Source: Chitinophaga sp.
GTDB lineage: Bacteria > Bacteroidota > Bacteroidia > Chitinophagales > Chitinophagaceae
Length of the DNA: 64,000 bases
Reading direction: 5' to 3'
Assembly: GCF_017745275.1 (NCBI RefSeq)
Contig: NZ_JAGHZS010000005.1
Coordinates: 456,976-520,975, forward strand
In this document: positions 46,698-61,600 of the stretch, piece after piece
How positions within the stretch are numbered: the first letter of the stretch is position 1
How the letters are laid out: the number at the start of each line of letters is the position of its first letter
Program-made: the position numbers and the translations under genes
Notes under the pieces: generated by a model
Database searches by the model: none
Told to the model about the DNA's origin: nothing
The model's input: only the letters and a program-made list of their open reading frames with translations

Positions 46698-49600
46698 ATG
46701 CTTAATAAAGTGATCGATTTGCTGCACACGGCAAAAAAGGATGGCATTCATATTATGCTGAATGAAGGAGGCCTGCAGGTAAGTGTACCCCAGGATAAAA
46801 AGATCAGCCCTGAACTGTTAACAGCAATAAAAGACAATAAGGAGTTTATCATCAGTTTTTTGAACGATGACAGACGGAAAGAATATCATGATGCAGATGA
46901 TCGTCCCTTAATTGCTTTTAAGAGAACGAACGGTGTGCCCGTTCCCTTATCTTTTTCACAAGAACGCTTATGGTTCCTGGATCAGTTGCAGGGAAGCATT
47001 GCTTATCATATGCCTTTTGTGTTCCGCATTGAAGGAACACTGTCTGTTTCCCTGCTGGAGCAGTCGCTTCGGCAGATCATAGATCGGCATGAGGTATTAC
47101 GGACGGTGATTGAGGAACGGGAAGGACAAGGTTATCAGCGCCTGTTGCCATCAGCAGGCTGGCAAATGGAATACCTGGCAGATCTGCCGGTATCCACAGG
47201 CGACTACCTGTCAGCTTTTATTCACCGGCCTTTTGACTTGTCGGCAGAGTACCCGCTAAGGGTATGTTTGCTGAAAGTTTCGGCTACAACATATATTCTT
47301 GCCGGTGTGTTGCATCATATCTGCAGCGATGGCTGGTCTGTACCCTTATTAACAGCGGAACTGACAGCCCTTTACAGCAGTGAACCTGCTGCGTTGCCGG
47401 CGCTGCCGCTACAGTACGCAGATTACGCATTGTGGCAACGTGACTATCTGCAAACTGCGCATTATACCAGCGGGCTGGAGTACTGGAAGAAACAGCTATC
47501 CGGGTTGGTGCCTTTCCGTTTAACAGGTGACCAGGTGATGGGAGCCGGCAGCCGGGGAGGAGCGGTAGTAACCCATCAGTTAAGCAGCACTTTGTCAGTG
47601 GCGTTAACGCAATTGAGCCAACGGGAAGGCAGCACTATGTATATGTTGCTGTTGACGGCTTTTAAAGTCCTCCTGTATCGTTATAGTGGTATTCATGATA
47701 TTGCTATCGGCACTTCCTCCGCAGGCCGCCGCCACCAGGAACTGGAAGGCTTGATAGGTTTCTTTATTAATACGCTGGTATTGCGTAGTCATCTCCGTGG
47801 AGAGCAATCATTCACGGAGCTGTTACAACAGGTGCGTAAAACTACACTGGCGGCTTATGATCACCAGGATGTTCCCTTTGAAAAAATTGTAGAACATTCA
47901 GGGGTACAGCGGGATCGGGGCAGTAATCCATTGTATGAGATCCTGTTTACGATGCAGAATAATGAAGGAGGAGCGGAGCTTGCACTGGAAGGGCTAACTG
48001 TTGCGCCATTATCGCAGATGGTAAACGGTGCGCAGTTCGATATTAACTTCAACGTGCGGGAGGGCGACGGGCATTTACTGCTTGATGTCATTTATCGTAG
48101 TGAGCTATACAGCGAAGCACTGATGTTACGTTTGGTAAGTCATTATGAACGTTTGCTGGAAAGTATTGTAGCAAATGGGGGGCAGCGGATAAGCCAGTTA
48201 TCGATGCTGACAACAGCGGATGAAGCATTGCAAATTTCTTTTAATAATACATCCTGCAACACGATACAGTTCTTAATGGATAAAGAAACCGTTGTCGACG
48301 GGTTTCTGCGACGGGTAGCCATGGAACCGGATGCTCCGGCGCTGGTATATGCAGGCGGCACGCTCACTTATGCTGAACTGGCAACACGCAGCCGTATGCT
48401 GGCTAATACACTGCAGTCCTATGGTGTGAGTGCAGGTACACCGGTGCTGCTATGCATAGCGCGTGGTGCCGATATGATGACTGGTATACTGGGTATTCTG
48501 ATGGCTGGCGGCGCTTATGTGCCGCTGGAACCGGATGCTCCTGTTGGCCGGCTGGAATACATTATCACCGATAGCGATAGTGAAGTAATTGTGACTTCGA
48601 GTAATTATGTATCGTTATTTCCATACCGCACCTGTATCTGCATAGATACGTTGCGGCCGGTGTCGGCGCCAGCCATGCGGTTGCCTCAACCGGAAGATGC
48701 TGCCTATATTATTTATACTTCAGGCAGTACCGGCAAACCCAAAGGAGTGAAGATCACGCATAGTAACCTGCGTAATTATATAGAGCATAGCATAGCGGAA
48801 TATATAGGCAGCGGAGAGGGTAGTGGCAGCTATGTACACCTGTCCTATACTTTTGATGCTGCTGTAACCGCCTTGTTTGCGCCTCTGTTGGCTGGTCGCC
48901 GGGTGGTGATGGGGAGTAACAGCGGATTGGATGTTTTTGAAGATCCGTTGTTTTTATCAGCAGCTCCTTATGACTTTATAAAACTCACCCCGGCGCACTT
49001 ACCTTTACTGACGCCGGTGCTTACCAGCAGAACTCCCTTGCTGACGAAACGTTTGGTACTGGGTGGAGAAGCTTTGCTACCCGCTCATTACGAGGCGCTG
49101 AAGGATTATGACATAGAGATTATTAATGAATACGGTCCTACGGAAGCCACTGTGGGCTGCAGTATTTATCGTTTTAATACCAGTGACCAGCATATTGGTG
49201 CCGGCCCGGGTGGCGTATTGATTGGTCATCCGATCCGGAATATGCAATTGTACGTGCTGGACCAGGATAGTAATATATGCCCGGTAGGTGTGCGGGGCGA
49301 ATTATGTATCAGCGGTACTGGTTTGAGTACGGGATATCACCATCAACCCGGACAAACAAAACAAAAATTTATCCCGCATCCCTTTGGAAATGGGCTGTTA
49401 TATCGTACCGGGGATATGGCGCAACTTGAGCCAGACGGCAATTTAGCTTACCTGGGCAGGCTCGACGACCAGGTGAAGATCCGCGGTTACCGCATAGAAC
49501 CGGGTGAAGTGGAATCGATACTCGGTGGCGGCCCTGGCGTACAACAGGCAGCGGTGGTGGTTATAGGTGATGCCGCTAAAGGATTCCGCTTAGTTGGGTT

Positions 49601-52600
49601 TGTTGTAAAAGAAGGAGATTACCGGGAAGACGCAGTAATGCAATACCTGCGGATACATTTACCGGAATATATGCTGCCCGCCAGGCTTACGGAAATAGCC
49701 CTGATGCCGTTAACAATGAACGGTAAAATAGACCGGGCTGCATTGGCGGCCCAGGCCACTGCTATGCCGGATACAGCTATCTATGAAGGAGCGCGCAATC
49801 CCACGGAAGCAAAACTGGTAGCCATCTGGGAAGAATTGCTGGAAGTGTCCCCGGTAAGTATCCATGACGATTTTTTCAAACTCGGCGGCCATTCTTTATT
49901 GGCCATCCGGGTAATTTCCGCTGTCAGGAAAGCATTGAATATTGAAATAGATATCAAAGAAATATTTGACTATCCAAGTATTAGCCAGTTGTCATCGCAA
50001 ATCAGCGCACCGGAGCCGGTAGATCAGGGATTTACTATTATCCCGAAAGCTGCAGGTAACATTGCACCGCTTTCTTTTTCCCAGGAACGCTTATGGTTCA
50101 TTGACCGCTTACAGGGAAGTACGCAGTACCACATCTCACAGGTATTCCGTTTGAAAGGCTTGCTGGATACTGAAGCGCTCAGATTTGCCTTTAAAACCAT
50201 TGTGCAGCGACATGAAATATTATGCTCGGTTATCGGGGAAAAAGATGGGGTAGGCTACCAGGTATTAAAAGATACACACGCATGGGAAATTGAATTTATT
50301 ACACCTGGAAGCAGTACTGACTTACCAGGTTATATACAAACACTTATTGACCAACCATTTGATTTATCTGCTGATTATTTACTAAGGGTGACTGCCATCC
50401 GGATAGCACCGGCAGAACATATGTTGGTGATAGTCATGCATCATATTGTATCAGATGCCTGGTCTATGGGGATCATGATGCAGGAACTGGCACGGCTGTA
50501 TAACAGTCGCTCAGGGAAAACAGCTTTTGAGCTGCCGCCTTTGTCCATACAGTATGCCGACTATGCTGCCTGGCAAAGAAGTTATTTCAATACGGACGTA
50601 TTATCCGGCAAGCTGGCCTACTGGCGGGAGCAGTTAAAGTCATTGCAGCCGTTTGAATTGCAGCCGGATTATGGCCGTCCTGCCATAGCAGATATCAGGG
50701 GTGCTGAAGTAAATCTTTTACTCTCCGCATCGTTGTCTGCCGCCTTACAGGCGTTTTCGCAGGCAGAAGGCGTTACACTGTTCATGACGCTTTTAAGTGC
50801 CTTTAAAGCATTGTTGTACCGCTATACCGGCATGTCCGATATTTATGTGGGCTGCCCTGTCGCCGGCAGGTATCACCAGGAAACAGAGCCGCTGGTCGGG
50901 TTCTTTGTTAATACCCTTGTGATGAGAAGTAAGATAGATGGCCGGGATCGCTTCTCTTCATTGCTGGCATCCGTCAAACAAACGGCATTGGATGCCTATA
51001 AGCACCAGGAAATTCCATTTGAAAAAATAGTAGAAGTATTGGGAGGAGAAAGGGACCTGAGCAGACATCCAGTATTCCAGATATTATTTAATGTACAGAA
51101 TAATCCGGTAAGGAATATCCCGGCAATAGATGGCCTGGAAGTGAGTATGGAAGGGCAGGAAAGTATTACCGCGAAATATGATATTGTTATTAATGCTACT
51201 ACTTCAGAAGAAGGATTACATATTAACCTGACTTATAACAGCCGTATATATGCAGCCTCGCATATGCAACGGTTTATGAGTCATTATACGCGCTTACTGG
51301 AAAGTATTATAGCAGATGCCAATCAGCATATTGCACAGTTGCCGATGCTGACAGCTGCGGATGAACAACTACATATCTCTTTCAATAATACTGCTTTTAA
51401 CGCCCCTCATTTATTTCCGAATAATGGTACGGTCATCGACCTGTTTTTGCACCGCGTGGCGATGCACCCGGATGCGACTGCGCTGGTACATGCAAGTGGT
51501 ACGCTGACTTACGGTGAGTTGGCATTGCGTAGCCGTACACTGGCCGATACATTGCGGTGCCATGGTGTAAGCGCTGGCATACCGGTACTGCTCTGCGCCG
51601 ATCGCGGCGCCGATATGATGACAGGCATACTGGGTATCCTGTTGGCCGGTGGCGCTTATGTGCCAATGGAAGCAGATGCTCCCGCTGCACGCCGGGAATA
51701 CATGATCACTGACAGTGGCAGTGAAATAATAGTAACCACCAGCCGCTATGCATCATTATTCACTTCCGGTACCTGCATCTGCGTAGATACTTTGACGCGG
51801 CCTTCAGCCATGGAAATACCTTTGCCACAACCCGGTGACGCTGCCTATATTATTTACACTTCCGGCAGCACAGGTAAACCTAAAGGGGTGAAGGTCACAC
51901 ATCATAACCTGAGCAATTATATTGAACATAGCATTTCTGAATATATAGAAAGCGTAGACAAAAATAACAGGACAGGCAGTGGTAGTTACGTGCATTTGTC
52001 CTATACTTTCGATGCCGCTGTCACTGCTTTATTTGCACCTCTATTGGCAGGTCGACCGATAGTGATGGGCAGCTATACAGGGCTGACTGTTTTTGAAGAT
52101 CCGTTGTTTTTATCTGCCGCTCCATACGACTTTATAAAACTTACACCGGCTCATTTGCCTTTACTCATACCGGTGCTTAACAGCGGTGCTCCTTTGGTGA
52201 CGAAATGTTTGGTACTTGGAGGCGAAGCCCTGCAGCCGGCACATTATGAGGCACTGACTCATCATGACATAGTAATCATTAATGAATATGGTCCTACAGA
52301 AGCTACAGTGGGCTGCAGCATTTATCGTTTTCATACCAACGACCCCCATGTTGGTACGGGTCCTGGTGGTGTATTGATTGGTCGTCCGATCCGTAACATG
52401 CAACTGTATGTAGTGGACCGGGATGGAAACAAATGCCCCGCAGGAGTGCGCGGAGAACTCTGTATCAGCGGCGCAGGTCTTTCTGCAGGGTATCATCATC
52501 AACCCGGACAAACACAACAGAAATTCATCACCAATCCATTTGGTTCCGGGTTATTATATCGTACGGGAGATATAGCGCAACTGGAATCAGATGGTAATTT

Positions 52601-55600
52601 ATCCTATCTGGGCAGGCTGGACGACCAGGTAAAGATCCGTGGCTACCGGATAGAACCAGGCGAAGTGGAAGTCGTGCTGAGTAGCAGCCCTGGTGTACAA
52701 CAGGCTGCAGTAGTGGTGGTAGGGGATGCAGAGAATGGATTCCGTTTATCCGGATTTGTTGTAAAAGAAAATGATTATAACAAAGAAGCAGTAGTGCAAT
52801 ACCTGCGTATGCAGTTGCCGGAGTATATGCTACCCGCCCGGCTTACGGAAATAAAAGTTATGCCGTTGACGGTGAATGGGAAAGTAGACCGGCCCGCATT
52901 AGCCGCTATGGTAACGTTTACACCGGATGTATCGGTATATGAAGGTCCGCGTAATCCAACGGAAGAAAAACTGGTGGCCATCTGGGAAACATTGCTGAAT
53001 GTATCTCCGGTAGGCATCCATGATAATTTCTTTGAACTGGGCGGCCATTCACTACTGGCCATGCGTGTAGTAGCAGCCGTAAGAAAAGAATTAGACAGGG
53101 AGTTGGTAGTAAGAGATATTTTTCTTTATACCAGCATTGCCAAACTGGGCGCTATACTATCGGATGCACATACTGCATCAGCACTTACCTTACATGCCTA
53201 TCCACGCGAAGGCAGGATGATTCCTTTATCTTTTTCCCAGGAACGTTTATGGTTCCTGGATCAATTGCAGGGCAGCACTGCTTATCATATGCCCTTTGTT
53301 TTCCGTTTAGCGGGTGAACTATCTGTTTCCCTGCTGGAAAATGCACTCCGGCAGATCATCGATCGGCATGAGGTATTACGCACGGTGATTGATAACCGGG
53401 ACGGACAAGGTTATCAACAGGTGTTACCTTCCTCATCGGGTTGGCACCTGGAATACCTGGCAGATCTGCCGGCATCTACAGCGGAGTACTTGTCGGCTTT
53501 TATCCGCCGGCCTTTTGATTTGTCTTCCGATTATCCGCTGCGGGTATGTTTGCTGAAGGTGTCCCCTAGGGAATATATGCTCGCCGGTGTATTACACCAT
53601 ATCTGCAGCGATGGCTGGTCTATACCGGTATTAACTGCAGAACTGGCGGCTTTTTACAGCAGTACGCCTGCTACACTCCCCGCCCTGCCCCTGCAATATG
53701 CAGATTATGCATGGTGGCAACGGGACTATTTGCAAACGGCACATTACACTGCCGGGTTAGACTACTGGAAAAAACAGTTATCGGGGCTGGTACCTTTCCG
53801 TTTGGCAGGAGACGAGCGGAAAGCATCCGGCAACCGGGAGGGTGCGGCGCTGAGTTATCGCCTAAGCAACCAGTTATCCGCTTCACTGACGCAATTAAGC
53901 CAGCAGGAGGACAGTACCATGTACATGTTGCTGTTGAGCGCTTTTAAAGTGCTCCTGTACCGCTATAGTGGTATCCGGGATATTGCTATCGGTACATCTT
54001 CTGCAGGACGTCGTTACCAGGAACTGGAAGGATTGATTGGTTTCTTTATCAATACGCTGGTATTGCGTAGTCATCTGAATGGTGAACAATCATTTACGGA
54101 GCTGTTACGGCAGGTGCGTGAAACCTGCCTGGCAGCTTATGATTACCCGGATATTCCTTTTGAAAAGATCGTAGAAACTTTAGGTGTACAGCGGGACCGC
54201 GGCAGCAACCCATTATATGAGATCCTGTTTACAATGCAGAATAATGAGGGAGGAGCAGAACTTGCACTGGAAGGTTTAACGGTTTCGCCATTGACGCACC
54301 TGGTGAGTGGCGCGCAGTTCGATATTAACTTCAACGTGCGCGAGGCAGACGGCTATTTAATGCTGGATATAGTTTATCGCAGCGATCTGTACAGCGAAGC
54401 GATGATGCAACGTTTTGTGCGTCACTATGAACGTTTGCTGGAAAGTATAGTCACAGGTGCAGGGCAGCAGATAGGTAAGTTGGCTATCCTGACCGAATTG
54501 GATGAGCAATTGCAGCGGTCTTTTAATGACACCTTCTGCAAACAGGGTGTATGTAATAATATTTCCTGTAGTAATGTTTCCTGCAGCAGTAATAATGGTA
54601 ATATAGCCGCTCTGTTTCTAACAGACAACGATACCGTCATAGATGTATTTCTTCGCCGGGTAGCGATGCATCCGGATGCAATTGCGCTGGTATATGCAGG
54701 TGGTACATTAACTTATGGTGAACTGGCATTGCGTAGTCGTGCCCTGGCTGATACGTTGCTGGCTCATGGCGTAAGTGCCGGTATGCCGGTGCTGCTATGT
54801 ACAAGCCGTGGCGCTGATATGCTCACCGGTATACTGGGTATTCTGCTGGCAGGCGGCGCTTATGTGCCGCTGGAACCGGATGCTCCTGCCGGCCGCCAGG
54901 AATATATTATCACAGATAGTGGTGCTGAAGTAATAGTGACCACAAGCAACTATGAATCTTTATTTCCATACCGCAGTTGCATTTTCGTGGATACTTTAAC
55001 GCCACTGCCTGCAGCCGCAATACGGCTACCACAATCCAGCGATGCCGCATATATCATTTACACATCCGGCAGTACCGGTAAGCCAAAAGGGGTGAAGATC
55101 ACCCATAGTAATCTGCAGAATTATATAGCGCATAGCATTGCTGAATATATTGGCAGTGGAGCAAGTAATAATGAATACCGTGCAGGCAGTGGCAGTTTCG
55201 TACACTTGTCCTATAGCTTCGATGCGGCGGTAACCGCCTTGTTTGCACCGTTACTGGCGGGGCGCCCGATAGTGATGGGCAGCAATATGGGACTGACTGT
55301 TTTTGAAGATCCTTTGTTTTTATCCGCTGCTCCATACGACTTTATAAAACTCACCCCGGCTCATCTGCCTTTACTGATACCAGTACTCACCAGCGCTGAA
55401 ACGCTGCTAACGAAACGTTTGGTACTCGGTGGAGAAGCCTTGCAGCCGGCTCATTACGAGGCATTGACAGGTTATGACATAGAGATCGTAAATGAATACG
55501 GCCCTACAGAAGCTACCGTAGGTTGCAGTATTTATCGCTTTAATACCAATGATCCTCACATTGGTACTGGTCCGGGTGGCATATGGATAGGTCACCCTAT

Positions 55601-58600
55601 CCGCAACACGCAACTATACGTGCTGGACCAGGATGGCAATATATGTCCTGTAGGAATACCTGGAGAACTCTGTATCAGCGGTGCGGGCCTTTCTGAAGGA
55701 TATCATCATCAACCGGAACAAACACAAAATAAATTCATCACCAACCCTTTCGGCTCCGGGTTATTATACCGTACAGGAGATATAGCACAACTGGAATCAT
55801 CCGGTAATTTATCCTACCTGGGCCGGGTGGATGACCAGGTGAAAATCCGCGGTTACCGTATAGAACCTGGCGAGGTGGAAGTAGTGCTGGGTAGCAGCCC
55901 TGGCGTACAACAAGCGGCGGTAGTGGTAACAGGCGATACAGGAAAAGGATTCCGTTTATCCGGGTTTATTGTAAAAGATGCGCATTATAGGAAAGAAGTA
56001 GTTGACCAATATCTGCGTACACAGTTGCCGGAATATATGTTGCCGGCACAAATCACGGAGATAGCCATGTTGCCGTTAACAATGAATGGAAAAGTAGACC
56101 GGTCTGCGTTGGCTGCGATAGCCGCCGACGCACCGGTCAGCAAAACATATGAAGGCGCCCGCAACGAACTGGAAGTAGTACTGGTAAAGATCTGGGAAGA
56201 ATTGCTGGACGTATCGCCGGTAGGCATCCACGATAATTTCTTTGAGTTGGGCGGAGATTCTATTATCACCATTCAGTTGGTCAGCCGCGCCCGGCGCTTT
56301 GGTCACTACTTTGAGGTAGCAGACGTATTCAGCTACCAGGATATTGCTGCATTGTCAGTGTATATTGCAAACCGGGATAAAGAAGAATTACAGGGAGAAC
56401 AGGGCACTTTAAGTGGTAATAGCGGATTGTTGCCGGTGCAACAATGGTATTTCACCAATAACGGAAAAAATGAACATATTTCACACTTTAATCAAAGTGT
56501 ATTACTGCGTATAGCCAAATCTGTGAGTACGGATACCTTGCATCGGGTGACGGAATTATTAGCTGTCCGCCATGATGCGCTTGGGTTCCGCTATCACCAA
56601 ATGCCCACGGGTGAATGGGAACAATCTTACGTTGGTGGCAGCGATGCTTTTGTAACAGCAGATTTGCAGCATGTAGAGGTGGCCTCATTGAATGAAGCCA
56701 TTACCCATCATAGCCAGCAATACCAGGAAAGCCTGGACATCGCCGCTGGCCCCATTTTCCGGATGGTATTGCTATTAACGCCTGCGGCAGAAGAACATCA
56801 CCGGCTATTGCTGATCATCCATCACCTGGCAGTAGACGGTGTATCCTGGCGTATCCTGTTGGAAGACCTGGATGCAATGCTAACGGCCTTACAAGCAGGC
56901 CAGGCATATGAATCACCCACTAAAACAAGTTCTTACAGGGAGTGGCACCAGGCTTTATCAACATATAGCTTCAGTTCTCAACTTCCTTACTGGGAACGTA
57001 TCAGCGCCGGTTATCAGCCATTACGCGGAGTAAAGGAAGAAGAAATAATAATGGTGCGTCGTGCAGATATGGCCGAACAGGTTGTTCATTTTCCAGCCAC
57101 ACAAACCAGGTATTTATTACAGGAAGTTCACCGCGTTTATCAAACGGAAGTAAACGATATATTGCTGTACGCTTTGTGCCGCAGCCTGACATCCTGGACG
57201 AGGCATTCCCGCGTCCATATAGGGCTGGAGGGCCATGGCCGCGAAGCTTTGCCGGGAATAGACCTAAGTCGTACCGTGGGCTGGTTTACCACCATGTACC
57301 CGGTGATGCTGGAAGCCAATCACGATAATACCCGCGACAACCTGTTAAGCATTAAAGAACAATTACGCCGGATTCCAGGAAAAGGAATCGGTTATGGCGT
57401 ATTAAAATACATCCACGGTGCTGCCGGTTTATCCGGCAAAGATCCGTGGGACCTGGTATTTAATTACCTGGGTCAGAGCGACAATGTCCTCCAAAAAAGT
57501 GGCTGGATCAGTGGTGCCACAGAAAACGGTGGACAGCCAGTGAACGATGGCATTTATAACAATACTCTGATAGCTGTTAACAGTATTGTCTCCGGTGGCA
57601 GCCTGCAAATGAACTGGAGCTATAGCCGCGCTCATTTCAGCGAATCAGAAATAGCAGCATTAGCAACCGCTTATTTTACCTGTTTGCATGAGCTGATCGC
57701 TCATTGCCGCGAACAAGGCAACAATGATATTACCTACGCAATTCCTTCAGATTATGGCCTGTCTGGTGATGTGAGTTACGAAGCGCTAAATAGCTTTTTG
57801 TCCGGTATGGAAGGAGCTGTGGCAAGAAGAAAATTGTTATCAGGTGTTTACCGGTTAAGCCCTTTACAGGAGGGGTTATTATTCCATGGATTATATGATG
57901 AAAGCGGCGGTGCCTATGTAGAACAATTTCGTTGTGAAGTAGGTGGTTTAGATGAAACTGCCTTTATCCGCAGTTGGGAATATTTATTACGTCAGCATAG
58001 TATTTTACGTAGCAGTTTTTATGCAGATGTATTTGATATTCCTGTCCTGGCCGTATATCACCAATGTACGTTGCCCTTGCAACATCTGGACTATCGTGGT
58101 AAGTCTGAAGCAGAACAGCAGTTACTGATAACCGCTTACCTGCAGGCCGACCGGGAAGCCGGATTCGATTTTCAACAGGCGCCGTTGATGCGGTTTGCAT
58201 TGATCCGTTTGGACGAGTCGCGCCATGAAATGATCTGGACATTCCATCACCTGATCCTGGATGGTTGGTCTACCCCTGTGCTGATGGAAGCATTTTTGCA
58301 AATATATGAACGGGTGTTAGCCGGCGCCGCTGTACCTGTGTTAACGGAAGACCGCTACGAAGATTATATCCGTTACATTGCTGCACAGGACAAGGATGCA
58401 TCTGTATCTTACTGGAAAGGCTATCTGGAAAATATAACGGAAGGCTGCCTGTTACCCTTCATAAAGGATACGGCTATACGTACAAAAGGAATAGGAGAGT
58501 ATAAAGAGCAACTGTTATGGCTTGACAAAGAACAATCTGAGCAGGTAACAGCCTTCTGCAGCCGGCATCATCTCACCGTGAATACATTAATGCAGGCGGT

Positions 58601-61600
58601 ATGGAGTTATATATTATCCCAGTATACCGGTAGTAGCCGCATTACTTATGGCGTCACTGTTTCCGGCAGACCGGAAGATTTACCCGGTGTAGAAAAAAGA
58701 GTAGGACTATACATTAATACGCTTCCTTTCCATATGGAAATAGTGGAAGACCAGCCGATACTCACCTGGTTAGCGGAGGTACAGGCAGAAATGCTGAGAG
58801 GCAGCCGTTTTCAATATAATTCACTCAGCGCTTTGCAGGGATTTACGCCAGTGAAGGGTGACTTATTTGATACCATGATTACTTTTCAGAATTACCCGGT
58901 GACAGAGGTGACTACGAGCCCGCAATGGCAATTGAAAATTGATAACGTACATATACAGGAGCAAAGTAATTATCCATTAAGCCTGGTGATAGGGTCTGGT
59001 GCTGTGATTTCTTTACAATGTAATTATAATGCCGACCTGGTAGCGACTTACTATGCCCAACAGGTATTGCAGCATATTGTTCATGTTTTACAGCAAATCC
59101 TTTCTCTCCCACAAGGAAGTATAAAAGATCTTTCCCTGCTTACTGCCGCAGAAGAAGCGATGATATGGAGGTCGTTCAATCAACAGGTGCAAACAGTAGA
59201 ATGTGGTGATACGGTAGTGGAACAGTTCTTGCGCCGCGTGGCCATCCACCCGGAGGCTCCGGCACTGGTACATGCAACCGGCACACTGACGTATGGAGAA
59301 CTGGAATCGCGAAGCCGTAGGCTGGCCACTACATTACGGTCCCACGGAGTAAGTGCCGGTATGACGGTGTTGCTATGCACGGAGCGCGGCGCCGATATGA
59401 TGATTGGTATATTGGGTATCCTGCTGGCCGGTGGCTGCTATGTACCACTGGAACCAGATACTCCCGCCGGCCGCCGGGAATATATCATCACCGATAGTGG
59501 CAGTGCTATAATAGTGACCACCAGTCACTATATCTCCCTCTTCTCTTCGCATAACTGCATTTGCATCGACACTTTAACGACGCTGTCAACACAGGAAATA
59601 CCTTTGCCACAACCCGATGATGCGGCTTATATTATTTACACTTCCGGCAGTACGGGTAAACCCAAAGGGGTAAAGATCACGCACCGTAACCTAAGTAACT
59701 ATATTGCGCATAGTATAGCCGAGTATACAGGTAGTATTGACCGGCCAGGTAGCGGCAGCTACGTACACCTGTCCTATACGTTCGATGCAGCTGTTACCGC
59801 CCTGTTCGCGCCTTTACTGGCAGGTCGCCGGGTAGTGATGGGCAGCAACACCGGCCTCGACATTTTTGACGATCCGCTGTTCTTGTCCGAGGGCCCTTAT
59901 GATTTTATAAAACTTACTCCGGCACATTTACCGTTATTCACGCCGGTACTTACCAGCAGAACCCCTTTACTGACGAAACGGTTGGTGGTGGGAGGAGAAG
60001 CTCTGCAGCCGGCACATTACCAGGCACTCGCCAACTATGATATTGAGATTATTAATGAATACGGTCCTACTGAAGCCACGGTAGGTTGCAGTATTTACCG
60101 GTTTAATACCAACGATGCCAACATTGGTACCGGCCCCGGCGGCGTATTGATTGGCCGCCCGATCCGGAATATGCAGCTATATGTATTGAACCAGGCTGGT
60201 CGTTTGTGTCCGGCTGGCGTGCGCGGAGAACTCTGCATTAGCGGTGCCGGTCTTTCTGCAGGATATCACCATCAGCCGGTACAAACACAACAGCGATTTA
60301 TGCTGAATCCATTTGGCCCGGGACTATTATATCGTACAGGTGACATGGCACAACTGGAACCAGGAGGTAACTTATCCTACCTGGGTCGCCTGGATGACCA
60401 GGTGAAAATCCGGGGGTACCGCATAGAACCCGGCGAGGTAGAAGTAGTGCTGGGCAACAGCCCGGGCATACAACAGGCAGCCGTAGTGGTAGCAGGCGAT
60501 GCCGGCAAAGGATATCGTTTAGCGGGATTTGTTGTGCCAACAGCAGATTATGCGAAGGAAGAAGTAAATACATATCTGCGTACACAGTTACCGGAATACA
60601 TGCTGCCTGCCCAACTCAGGGAATTGGCTGTAATGCCATTAACGGTAAACGGAAAAGTAGACAGGGCTGCATTAGCCGCCATGGAAACAGTAATGCCGGA
60701 TACCACTACCTATGAGGGCCCTCGTAATCCAACAGAAGCAAAACTGGTGGCCATCTGGGAAGAGTTGTTGAATGTATCTCCGATAGGTATTCACGATAAT
60801 TTCTTTGAACTGGGGGGCGATTCCATCATTACTATACAACTGGTGAGCCGTGCAAGAAGACAGGACCTGCTGTTACAACCCAAAAATATTTTCAACTATC
60901 AGAGCATTGCAGCATTGTCTGATTTCCTGGCACAACAAACAGTGATAACAGCAACACTGAGTGAACAGGGAATGCTCGGCGGCGCCGCAGGACTTTTACC
61001 CATACAGCAATGGTATTTTCAGCATAATGGTGACAACGAAGACATCTCACATTTTAATCAACACCTGTTTTTATCAATAGACAAAGCGATTGATGGCACT
61101 ATGCTGTCAGCAGTAATAACAGCGCTGGCAACGCAACATGATGCACTAAGGTTTAATTATAAACATGCAGGGCAACATCACTGGGAGCAAACCTATGAAG
61201 ACCTGTTACCGGAATTGACGGAAATAGATCTCCGGAATAAAACAACCGCAGAAATTCCCGCATTGATTCATCAGTATTCAAATGAATACCAGCAGCGGGT
61301 AAACATTGCAACTGGCAAATTATTCCAGGCAGTATGGATACGCATGCCGGCAGAAGATAACAATAACCGCCTGCTGTTAGTGGTACATCACCTGGCAGTC
61401 GACGGTGTTTCATGGCGTATCCTGCTGGAAGATATAGAACTATGGCTGAGCAAACTACAGGAACAGGAACACATCCGGCCGGAAATAAAAACAAGTTCCT
61501 ACCGGCAGTGGTACCAGGCCTTAGTGAATTATAGCCATAGTCAACCACTGCTATCCCAACAGGCTTATTGGGAAAAAGCCGTTGCACAGTACGTACCGCT

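Noticed and set aside
50439..50465. HHIVSDAWS in the condensation domain of module 8 as a defective active site
   Set aside because: Ala in place of the motif's Gly is a known variant in functional LCL domains; the catalytic His and Asp are intact.
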